From: Thermoplasmata archaeon
GTDB taxonomy: Archaea; Thermoplasmatota; Thermoplasmata; UBA10834
DNA: 5,357 nt
Reading direction: 5' to 3'
Assembly (NCBI GenBank): GCA_025457845.1
Contig: JALOTO010000123.1
Location: 1-5,357, forward strand
The translations under genes and the position numbers were made by a program. This document shows positions 1-5,163 of this stretch, piece by piece. The number at the start of each line of letters is the position of its first letter. Positions within the stretch are counted from its first letter, which is position 1. The notes beneath the pieces are model-generated. The model made no database searches, had not been told where the DNA came from, and was given only the letters and a program-made list of their open reading frames with translations.

Positions 1-4
1 TGAG

Positions 5-77
5 TGGGCCCAACCGGATTTGAACCGGTGATCTGCGCTGTGTGAGAGCGCCGTCATAACCGCTAGACCATGGGCCC
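5..77 (-). tRNA. tRNA-Val (anticodon CAC)
   Basis: Read on the minus strand, this folds as a complete 73-nt cloverleaf. The acceptor stem is GGGCCCA pairing with TGGGCCC, followed by discriminator A. The D arm is GTC/GAC around TAGCGGTTAT. The anticodon stem is GCGCT/AGCGC with the loop CTCACAC, which places CAC (plus-strand positions 42-44) after the invariant U33, so it reads valine GUG codons. The variable loop is AGATC. The T arm is ACCGG/CCGGT with the loop TTCAAAT. No CCA is encoded (the next bases are CTCA), so CCA must be added after transcription. No intron is present. Any terminator lies beyond the left edge of the window. Confidence 0.96.
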
Positions 78-108
78 TTTGGACGCAGGCCGATGAATGC
101 CAAGTCTG

Positions 109-118
109 TTTAATATGC
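109..118 (-). promoter_or_regulatory. TATA-like box for tRNA-Val
   Basis: On the minus strand the AT-rich stretch reads GCATATTAAA, preceded by AAAA. It sits about 32-41 bases upstream of the mature tRNA 5' end. An archaeal TATA box normally lies about 26 bases before the transcription start, so the predicted start would give a short precursor leader of roughly ten bases. The surrounding DNA is GC-rich, so the box stands out. In the other orientation (TTTAATATGC) it could also serve mtnA. Confidence 0.5.
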
Positions 119-138
119 TTTTGGCCCCGGCACCCACC

Positions 139-147
139 ATTTTATCC
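139..147 (+). promoter_or_regulatory. possible TATA-like box for mtnA
   Basis: ATTTTATCC is centred about 34 bases before the mtnA ATG. The spacing suits an archaeal promoter with a very short leader, but the start of transcription would then fall inside or after the Shine-Dalgarno sequence. The alternative box at 109-116 would give a leader of about 38 bases that includes the whole Shine-Dalgarno. Which box is used cannot be told from sequence. Confidence 0.3.
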
Positions 148-163
148 GTCCTCGCTCATTCTC

Positions 164-168
164 GGAGG
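164..168 (+). promoter_or_regulatory. Shine-Dalgarno for mtnA
   Basis: GGAGG lies 8 bases before the ATG at 177 and is complementary to the CCUCC at the end of 16S rRNA. It supports the chosen mtnA start and implies that the mtnA mRNA has a leader rather than being leaderless. Confidence 0.65.
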
Positions 169-176
169 CGAGGAAC

Positions 177-1166
177 ATGCTGGTACGGACCCCTAGCGGG
201 CGGAAGGACATCAGGGCGCTTTGGATGGAGGGCCGCTCGGTCAAGATGATAGACCAGAGGCTCCTCCCCGGGAAGTTCAGACTGGTCACGATACGGACCC
301 ATGTCGAGATGGCAGATGCGATCAGGGACATGACGGTCAGGGGCGCCCCTGCCATCGGGGCAGCAGGTGCCTATGGCATGGCCCTCGCTCGATTGAACCG
401 GGCAGACACAGATAAGGCCGCCAGGCTCCTGAAATCCACCAGGCCGACAGCATACGACCTCTTCTACGCCGTGGACTCGATGCTCCGGGTGAAGGACGGA
501 GACATGATCGAGGCGGCCAACGAGTACGCCGACGGGATCGTCACGAAGTGCCGTTCCATCGGCGAGAACGGGGCGCGTCTCATCAAGAGCGGGTCCAAGG
601 TCCTCACCCACTGCAACGCGGGCGCGCTCGCGACTGTGGATTTCGGGACCGCGCTCGCGCCCATGCGCGTCGCGCACCGGGCAGGCAGACGCTTCTTCGT
701 CTATGTGGACGAGACGAGGCCGCGGCTCCAGGGTGCAAAGCTCACGGCATGGGAGCTCCTCAACGAGGGCATCGACCACGCGATTATCCCCGACAACGCC
801 TCCGGGCACTACCTCAGGAAGGATGTCGACCTCGTCATCGTCGGTGCGGACAGGATCGCTGCGAACGGTGACTTCGCGAACAAGATCGGCACATACGAGA
901 AGGCGGTCCTCGCAAAGGAGAACGGCGTGCCGTTCTATGTCGCCGCTCCGGTGAGCACGTTCGACCTTTCACTCGAGGACGGGAATGGCATTGTAATAGA
1001 GGAGCGGTCCGAGGACGAGGTCCTCAAGATAGACGGCGTGACGATTGGCCCCAAGGGGAGCCACGCGCTGAACCCAGCCTTCGACGTGACCCCGAGGAAG
1101 TACGTGACGGGTTACATCACGGAGAATGGCGTCCTGGCTCCCAGAGACTTCAAGAGCCTCGGATGA
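177..1166 (+). CDS. mtnA: S-methyl-5-thioribose-1-phosphate isomerase (MtnA, eIF2B-like family)
   Basis: This 329-residue protein belongs to the eIF2B-related sugar-phosphate isomerase family. MtnA converts 5-methylthioribose-1-phosphate to 5-methylthioribulose-1-phosphate in methylthioadenosine salvage; some archaeal members are also thought to act on 5-deoxyribose-1-phosphate. Family motifs appear in order: DQRLLP (26-31), VRGAPAIG (54-61), HCNAGALAT (145-153) with the catalytic-type Cys146, DETRPRLQG (178-186), GADRIAANGD (223-232) with the catalytic-type Asp225, NKIGTY (235-240) and NPAFDVTP (299-306). The ETRP-LQG and CNxGALAT signatures favour MtnA over ribose-1,5-bisphosphate isomerase. 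The length is slightly below the usual 340-360 and the N-terminus is compact. GGAGG 8 bases upstream supports this ATG. No other methionine-salvage gene is visible nearby. It diverges from tRNA-Val and is followed by NOP5 after 61 bases. Confidence 0.93.
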   Translation: MLVRTPSGRKDIRALWMEGRSVKMIDQRLLPGKFRLVTIRTHVEMADAIRDMTVRGAPAIGAAGAYGMALARLNRADTDKAARLLKSTRPTAYDLFYAVDSMLRVKDGDMIEAANEYADGIVTKCRSIGENGARLIKSGSKVLTHCNAGALATVDFGTALAPMRVAHRAGRRFFVYVDETRPRLQGAKLTAWELLNEGIDHAIIPDNASGHYLRKDVDLVIVGADRIAANGDFANKIGTYEKAVLAKENGVPFYVAAPVSTFDLSLEDGNGIVIEERSEDEVLKIDGVTIGPKGSHALNPAFDVTPRKYVTGYITENGVLAPRDFKSLG

Positions 1167-1196
1167 CCTGGCCTAAGTCCATCCTTCCCGGTAGTC

Positions 1197-1203
1197 TTTT
1201 TAG
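1197..1203 (+). promoter_or_regulatory. T-rich box between mtnA and NOP5 (promoter, possibly also terminator)
   Basis: TTTTTAG stands alone in the 61-base gap. It is centred about 28 bases before the NOP5 ATG at 1228, which is the spacing expected for a TATA box driving a leaderless or nearly leaderless mRNA; no convincing Shine-Dalgarno precedes that ATG. A run of five T's about 30 bases after the mtnA stop could equally act as an archaeal U-tract terminator for mtnA, and both roles may coexist. Confidence 0.4.
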
Positions 1204-1227
1204 CCATGGTCAGGATATGGACCCCGG

Positions 1228-2349
1228 ATGATACTAGTCACAAAGTGGTTCGGCGCCTTCCTGTGTGATGACGGGAAGGTCCTCCGGTCTTCACTGTTCC
1301 CCAAGGACCCCAAGGAGATTGCCCAAAGGCTCGACATAATGAGGCGAGGCGGCATACTCGCCGAGGAGCATGCCCTCGCGGGGCAGACCAGGAAGGTCGT
1401 CGACAAGCGCCTCGCGGAGTTCGGCCGCACCACCAAGTTCGATTCATCGTTCATCAAGCCCGACGACTACGGGTTCACCCTCGCGATGTACCGCGAGGCG
1501 ACCATCGTCCTCGCCAAGCAGGCTGTAAAGGCGAGCGTCGGGCCCGATCAGCACCTCGGCCAGGCGGTCCGAGCGCACGACGATCTCGTCTTCACCTCCA
1601 ACCTCCTCGCCGAACGCCTCAGGGAGTGGTACGGGCTCCACTTCCCAGAGTTCGAGGTCGTCGTGCCCGTCGAAACCTTCGTGAAGGCCATCCTGGAGCA
1701 CGGTTCGAGGGACAGGATACTCGATGCCCTGAAGCTCGAGATGGACTCCATCGGAGGGGACATCGAGCCGGAGGACCTGGAGGCGGTCAGGCAACACGCG
1801 AGGCCGCTCCAGGAGATGCTCGTCTCGAGGGAGAAGCTCGAGCGCTACATCGAGTCGCGCATGAAGCACGTCGCCCCGAACGTGGCGGCCATCGCCGGCC
1901 CGGTCATCGGAGCGAGGATGATAATGCAGGCCGGGAGCCTCACCAGGCTGGCACAGATGCCTTCCGGCACGGTCCAGCTCCTCGGGGCGGAGAAGGCCAT
2001 GTTCAGGCACCTCAAGAAGGGGAGCAAGCCCCCGAAGCACGGGACTCTGTTCCAGCATCCTCTGGTCCACAGCGCCCCGCTCTGGCAGAGGGGGTCCATC
2101 GCGAGGGCCATAGCGGGCAAGATATGCCTGGCCGCTCGGGCGGACGCGTACTCCAAGAACGACATATCCGAGATACTCAAGGACCAGCTGGACAAGAGGG
2201 TCGTGGAGATCAAGAGGCAGCACGCCGCCCCCCCGAAGAGACGGCAGGACGCCAGGCCGGAGGGGAGACGGTTCGACGACCGCGGCAGAAGGCCCGACAG
2301 GCGTCCTGGCGGTCGGGACAGGCGCGGCCGAGGGCCGCAAGGGTTTTAA
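1228..2349 (+). CDS. NOP5/NOP56-58 family protein, core of archaeal box C/D ribonucleoprotein
   Basis: This 373-residue protein is the archaeal counterpart of Nop56/Nop58. In box C/D particles it bridges L7Ae-bound guide RNA to fibrillarin, the 2'-O-methyltransferase acting on rRNA and tRNA. The N-terminal fibrillarin-binding domain is about 1-80 and appears shorter than the roughly 115 residues I recall for Pyrococcus. A helical coiled-coil region follows (about 83-212), including LREWYGLHFPE (131-141). The Nop RNA-binding domain (about 215-310) carries APNVAAIAGPVIGAR, MPSGTVQLLGAEKAMFRHL and KPPKHGTLFQHP. Residues 336-373 form an Arg/Gly/Pro/Asp tail with 14 Arg in 38 residues, including several RG pairs. 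The start lacks a clear Shine-Dalgarno and fits a near-leaderless mRNA from the box at 1197-1203. Fibrillarin, often adjacent in archaea, is not in this window; aIF5A follows instead. Confidence 0.93.
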   Translation: MILVTKWFGAFLCDDGKVLRSSLFPKDPKEIAQRLDIMRRGGILAEEHALAGQTRKVVDKRLAEFGRTTKFDSSFIKPDDYGFTLAMYREATIVLAKQAVKASVGPDQHLGQAVRAHDDLVFTSNLLAERLREWYGLHFPEFEVVVPVETFVKAILEHGSRDRILDALKLEMDSIGGDIEPEDLEAVRQHARPLQEMLVSREKLERYIESRMKHVAPNVAAIAGPVIGARMIMQAGSLTRLAQMPSGTVQLLGAEKAMFRHLKKGSKPPKHGTLFQHPLVHSAPLWQRGSIARAIAGKICLAARADAYSKNDISEILKDQLDKRVVEIKRQHAAPPKRRQDARPEGRRFDDRGRRPDRRPGGRDRRGRGPQGF

Positions 2350-2351
2350 AT
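2344..2351 (+). promoter_or_regulatory. TATA-like box for aIF5A, overlapping the NOP5 stop codon
   Basis: TTTTAAAT covers the last NOP5 codon (TTT) and its TAA stop at 2347-2349. It is centred about 38 bases before the aIF5A ATG, which predicts a start of transcription near 2374 and a leader of about a dozen bases. This suggests that aIF5A and the ureohydrolase have a promoter of their own and need not depend on read-through from NOP5. Confidence 0.55.
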
Positions 2352-2385
2352 GCCCACAATCTACCCTGGTGGCAAGTGAGCATAC

Positions 2386-2772
2386 ATGGTGACCGAGCAG
2401 GCTGAAGTCAGGGAACTCAAGGAAGGCAGGTACATGGTCATCGACGGCGAGCCCTGCAAGATCCTCAGCATCTCCACATCCAAGCCAGGGAAGCACGGTG
2501 AGGCCAAGGCGAGGATCGAGGCCATGGGCATCTTCGACGGGAGCAAGCGCTCGGTCGTGTACCCGGTCAAGCACAAGATACAGGTCCCGCTCATCGACAA
2601 GAGGAACGCGCAGGTCGTCTCCATACAGGGCGCCGAGGCCCAGCTGATGGACATGGAGACGTACGAGATGTTCCACCTGGCCATCGCCGAGGATGTGAAG
2701 GACACCCTGAAGGCAGGGGAAGAGGTCCAGTACATCGTCGCAATGGACCGGAAGAAGATCACCAGGGTGTGA
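2386..2772 (+). CDS. translation initiation/elongation factor 5A (aIF5A)
   Basis: This 128-residue protein has the standard length for archaeal IF5A, the homologue of eukaryotic eIF5A and bacterial EF-P, which binds the ribosome E site and eases peptide-bond formation at difficult sequences. An N-terminal SH3-like domain (about 1-68) carries the hypusination loop STSKPGKHGEAKARIE (30-45). The modified lysine by family alignment is Lys36 in GKHG. A C-terminal OB-fold follows (about 69-128). The lysine is modified by deoxyhypusine synthase using the aminobutyl group of spermidine; that enzyme is not in this window. The ATG is in keeping with family length; the Shine-Dalgarno is weak (GTGAG at 2376-2380). 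The downstream ureohydrolase begins at or within two bases of the stop, so the two are probably co-transcribed and translationally coupled. The upstream box at 2344-2351 is the likely promoter. Confidence 0.96.
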   Translation: MVTEQAEVRELKEGRYMVIDGEPCKILSISTSKPGKHGEAKARIEAMGIFDGSKRSVVYPVKHKIQVPLIDKRNAQVVSIQGAEAQLMDMETYEMFHLAIAEDVKDTLKAGEEVQYIVAMDRKKITRV

Positions 2773-2774
2773 GG

Positions 2775-3635
2775 ATGCCGAGCCGCGGTATGCTGCGGTT
2801 CGCTGATGCCACCGAGACTTTCGAAGAGGCGGAGTACGTTCTTCTAGGGGTCCCATTCGACAGGACCACCACGTTCCGAAGCGGCGCGCGGTTCGCCCCG
2901 ACGACGATAAGGGAGGCCTCGTCCAACTTCGAGATGGAGCTCTTCGAGCACGGGGTCACCTTCAACGACATCAAGTTCCACGATTCCGGAGACCTCTACG
3001 AGGAGGGGACGGTCGACGACATGGTCCAGGCCATCGAGGAGGAGGCCAGGAGGGTCGTCTCCGCCGGCAAGTTCCTCGTCTCCATGGGCGGAGAGCATTC
3101 GATAACGCCCCCCATCGTCAGGGCCTACGGGAAGGACATCTCTGTCATCACCATAGACGCCCACCTGGACTACAGGGACGAGTACCAGGGGCTGAAGAAC
3201 AGCCATGCCTGCGCGCACAAGAGGATCGAGGACGTCGTGGGCAAGGGGAACGTCTTCGCCTTCGGGATAAGGTCGATCTCGGGCGACGAGGACCACGGAC
3301 AGGCCCTCTACGCCGACGCCTTCAGAGTCCACGAGGAGGGATGCATGCCCGTCTTCAGGGAGATGCTGGCCAAGCTGAAGAGGCAGCCGGTGTACCTGTC
3401 CCTCGACATCGACGGCATAGATCCGGCCTACGCCCCGGGCACGGGCACCCCCGAGCCCTTCGGGCTCACGCCCATGGACGTCAAGCACATCGTCAACGAG
3501 CTCGCGCCACGCCTGGTCGGGTTCGACGTGGTCGAGGTCTGCCCTCCGTACGACAACGGGAACACCTCGATCCTGGCTGCGAGGATCATCCGCGAGGTCG
3601 TGGCCACCAGGTGGAAGGCGACCCACAGGTCCTGA
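2775..3635 (+). CDS. speB: agmatinase-family ureohydrolase
   Basis: This protein (286 residues from this ATG) belongs to the arginase/agmatinase/formiminoglutamase family, binuclear manganese enzymes that release urea from a guanidino group. Agmatinase converts agmatine to putrescine, the spermidine precursor. Metal ligands are visible: GGEHS (105-109, His108), DAHLD (128-132, Asp128, His130, Asp132) and SLDIDGIDP (209-217, Asp211, Asp213). NSHA (142-145) with His144 lies in the substrate loop, and VEVCPPYD (253-260) is the conserved C-terminal motif with Glu254. Three starts are possible: GTG 2769 (4-base overlap with the aIF5A stop), ATG 2775 with GGTG (2766-2769) in front, and ATG 2790. 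I prefer 2775. The aIF5A neighbourhood favours a polyamine role. Related substrates, such as aminopropylagmatine or guanidinobutyrate, cannot be excluded from sequence. The gene ends flush against the convergent glmM. Confidence 0.88.
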   Translation: MPSRGMLRFADATETFEEAEYVLLGVPFDRTTTFRSGARFAPTTIREASSNFEMELFEHGVTFNDIKFHDSGDLYEEGTVDDMVQAIEEEARRVVSAGKFLVSMGGEHSITPPIVRAYGKDISVITIDAHLDYRDEYQGLKNSHACAHKRIEDVVGKGNVFAFGIRSISGDEDHGQALYADAFRVHEEGCMPVFREMLAKLKRQPVYLSLDIDGIDPAYAPGTGTPEPFGLTPMDVKHIVNELAPRLVGFDVVEVCPPYDNGNTSILAARIIREVVATRWKATHRS

Positions 3636-3640
3636 TCAGG
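3631..3640. repeat. palindrome formed by two abutting convergent stop codons
   Basis: CCTGATCAGG is a perfect 10-bp palindrome. Its centre TGATCA is the ureohydrolase stop TGA (3633-3635) directly joined to the complement of the glmM stop (3636-3638). The two genes are therefore convergent with no intergenic base, and any terminator of one must lie within the coding sequence of the other. The stem is too short and lacks a following U-tract, so I do not call it a terminator. Confidence 0.6.
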
Positions 3641-5000
3641 CCTTGACCAGCTTCTGGACCTTCCCGAGATAGTCCTCGGCGATCCTCTTTGCCCTCTCGG
3701 GGGTCTTCGCTTCTGTGAATATCCTGAACAGGGGCTCCGTCCCGGATGGTCTCACGAGGACCCACCCGTCCTCGAAGAAGATCTTGACGCCGTCGGTTGT
3801 GTCGACCCGCCCGTCCTTCGTCGCCTTCGAGAGGGCGGCCATGACCTTCTCCTTCCTGTCGTCGGGGCAGACCGTCTTGGTCTTGAACTGCGAGTACGAT
3901 GGTATCCTGTCCAGCTGCCCTGCCAGGCTGCCGTTCTTCGCCACCGCCTCGAGCATGGCGGCGACCGCCATCCCGCCGTCCCTGCAGTGCTGGAGCTCGG
4001 GGAATATGAGACCGCCGTTCTCTTCCCCTCCGAAGACAGCTCCGTGCTCCATCATCGCGCGCGCGACGACTGGGGAGCCGACGCGTGTGTACATGATGCG
4101 GCCCTTGGCCATCTTGGTCGCGTCCTCGACGCACTTGGACGATCCGACGGTCGTCACGACGAGGCCTCCCTTGGCGGACTTCACCTTGAGGTGGGCTATC
4201 AGGGCCAGGCTCCTATCCCCGTACATGTAACGGCCCCTGTCGTCGACGAAGATGCTCCTGTCGGCATCGCCGTCGTGGATGACCCCGAACGCGAAGCCAC
4301 CGGTCTTCACGAGTTCTATGAGGTCCTTCGCGTTCTCCGGGACTGGCTCGCTGTTGTGCCCCGGGAATGCGCCGTTCGGATCGGCGTTGAGTGTGACGTA
4401 CCTGACGCCGAGCCTCTCGAGCAGTTTCGGCGTCGTGAACGCCGCAGCCCCGTTGCCGCAGTCCACGGCGATTCTCAGGCCGGCCTTTCTGATTGCCTCG
4501 GAGTCCACTGCTGAGACGATGCCTTCGACGTACTCCGCGGCAGCAGTCGGGAACCACCTCGGCCTCCCGACACGGTTCCAGGTGACCCTCCTGAACTCCT
4601 TCGTGTGGTAGATCCGTTCGATGGTTTCCTCGTTCTCCCTGGCCATCTCGGTGCCGTCGGGGTCGATGCACTTGATGCCGTTGAACTCCGGTGGATTGTG
4701 GGATGCTGTGATCATCACTCCGCCCGCGGCTTTGTGGCGCTTCACCGCGTATTGTATTGCGGGCGTCGGAACGATGCCGAGGTCCAACACGCCAGCGACG
4801 CATGCGGACTTGAGCATCTCATTCGAGGTCCTCGCATCGGTCGCAATCATCACGGTGCCATCCATGAATGTCCCGATTGCCATCCCGAGACGGAGGGCGA
4901 AGTGGCTGTCCATCTGCTCAGTGTTCACGACACCTCTTACTCCGTTCGTCCCGAAGAGGCGGGGCACGAGTCTGTCCTCGGACCGTTTGGTCATCTCCAT
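3636..5000 (-). CDS. glmM: phosphoglucosamine mutase / phosphohexomutase (archaeal GlmM type)
   Basis: This 454-residue protein belongs to the alpha-D-phosphohexomutase superfamily. Archaeal members of this subgroup interconvert glucosamine-6-phosphate and glucosamine-1-phosphate, often also mannose or glucose phosphates, supplying nucleotide sugars. Motifs in order: FGTNGVRG (16-23); TASHNPPEFNGIK (98-110) with the phosphorylated Ser100; magnesium loop DGDADR (243-248); sugar loop GGEENGG (324-330); phosphate loop RPSGTEPLFRIF (417-428). All four active-site elements are intact. Two oddities: about seven residues normally found between the AG(V/L) helix and the G-x-x-PTP motif are missing after Val71-Leu72, and the first 11 residues may not be translated. 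A GTG at 4967-4965, preceded by GAGGA with 7-base spacing, would give V/MPRLFGTNGVRG, matching the usual family N-terminus. Exact sugar specificity cannot be told from sequence. Confidence 0.9.
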   Translation of the reverse strand: MEMTKRSEDRLVPRLFGTNGVRGVVNTEQMDSHFALRLGMAIGTFMDGTVMIATDARTSNEMLKSACVAGVLDLGIVPTPAIQYAVKRHKAAGGVMITASHNPPEFNGIKCIDPDGTEMARENEETIERIYHTKEFRRVTWNRVGRPRWFPTAAAEYVEGIVSAVDSEAIRKAGLRIAVDCGNGAAAFTTPKLLERLGVRYVTLNADPNGAFPGHNSEPVPENAKDLIELVKTGGFAFGVIHDGDADRSIFVDDRGRYMYGDRSLALIAHLKVKSAKGGLVVTTVGSSKCVEDATKMAKGRIMYTRVGSPVVARAMMEHGAVFGGEENGGLIFPELQHCRDGGMAVAAMLEAVAKNGSLAGQLDRIPSYSQFKTKTVCPDDRKEKVMAALSKATKDGRVDTTDGVKIFFEDGWVLVRPSGTEPLFRIFTEAKTPERAKRIAEDYLGKVQKLVKA

Positions 5001-5017
5001 GGGATTGCCCGACGGTC

Positions 5018-5026
5018 GATAAAAAG
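5018..5026 (-). promoter_or_regulatory. TATA-like box for glmM
   Basis: On the minus strand this reads CTTTTTATC, centred about 22 bases before the ATG at 5000 and 55 bases before the alternative GTG at 4967. Using the usual archaeal spacing of about 26 bases, transcription would start near 4996, just inside the longest reading frame. This supports initiation downstream of the first ATG. Confidence 0.45.
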
Positions 5027-5053
5027 CTGCGCCACCTCCGAATTCTGCCTAAG

Positions 5054-5071
5054 TATCACTATATAGTGATA
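5054..5071. repeat. perfect 18-bp palindrome, candidate operator or two-way TATA element
   Basis: TATCACTATATAGTGATA is identical to its reverse complement over all 18 bases. It lies in the divergent region between glmM and the DUF47 gene. Dimeric winged-helix or helix-turn-helix repressors commonly bind palindromes of this size, and the TATATA core could also attract TBP in either direction. It is not followed by a U-tract and is far from any gene end, so a terminator is unlikely. Confidence 0.6.
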
Positions 5072-5074
5072 TAT

Positions 5075-5091
5075 AGAATCCATAGGATTCT
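5075..5091. repeat. inverted repeat, 7-bp arms
   Basis: AGAATCC and GGATTCT are perfect inverted arms around the 3-base spacer ATA. The repeat starts 3 bases after the 18-bp palindrome, with a dyad centre about 20 bases from that of its neighbour, i.e. about two helical turns. The arm sequence differs from the first palindrome, so it is not a second copy of the same site. Confidence 0.5.
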
Positions 5092-5102
5092 GGGCATGAT
5101 GT

Positions 5103-5126
5103 GCCGGCCGGCCAGCTCCATCTGGC
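5103..5126. repeat. GC-rich palindrome followed by a small inverted repeat
   Basis: GCCGGCCGGC (5103-5112) is a perfect 10-bp palindrome. Overlapping its end, GCCAG (5111-5115) pairs with CTGGC (5122-5126) across a 6-base loop. Both are short and GC-rich, so chance is a real possibility. They are listed because they continue the series of dyads in this intergenic region. Confidence 0.3.
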
Positions 5127-5141
5127 TATGTAGACGGAAGT

Positions 5142-5150
5142 GTTAATATG
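5142..5150 (+). promoter_or_regulatory. TATA-like box for the DUF47/PhoU-like gene
   Basis: GTTAATATG is centred about 45 bases before the ATG at 5191. The expected transcription start is about 5170-5173, giving a leader of about 20 bases. That start falls within the GC-rich inverted repeat at 5164-5182. Confidence 0.5.
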
Positions 5151-5163
5151 TAGTCCTCAGTTA

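Noticed and set aside
156..809. Open frame antisense to mtnA
   Set aside because: It is a shadow of mtnA, which has complete family motifs and a Shine-Dalgarno.
177..1166. Ribose-1,5-bisphosphate isomerase (AMP pathway) as the identity of the first gene
   Set aside because: The HCNAGALAT, DETRPRLQG and NPAFDVTP signatures match MtnA better within the shared eIF2B-like family.
1444..2856. Long open frame on the minus strand across NOP5 and aIF5A
   Set aside because: It lies wholly antisense to two well-recognised genes, shows no family motif, and is the type of open shadow frame that GC-rich codon bias produces.
2844..3626. Open frame antisense to the ureohydrolase
   Set aside because: The sense strand carries all the metal-binding motifs of the ureohydrolase; the antisense product is low-complexity and unrecognisable.
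3645..3660. Small hairpin CCAG-CTT-CTGG as a terminator for the ureohydrolase
   Set aside because: It has only four base pairs, lies inside the glmM coding end, and has no U-tract after it.
3987..4514. Plus-strand open frames within glmM, also at 3715-4230 and 4605-5066
   Set aside because: They overlap intact glmM coding sequence in the opposite direction and have no motifs or ribosome-binding sites of note.
5094..5130. Possible box C/D guide RNA starting at ATGATGT
   Set aside because: A C-box-like sequence is present, but no CTGA D box, terminal stem or C'/D' pair follows.
5040..5130. CRISPR or mobile-element ends suggested by the cluster of inverted repeats
   Set aside because: The dyads differ from one another in sequence, there are no regular spacers, no flanking target duplication and no transposase or cas gene.
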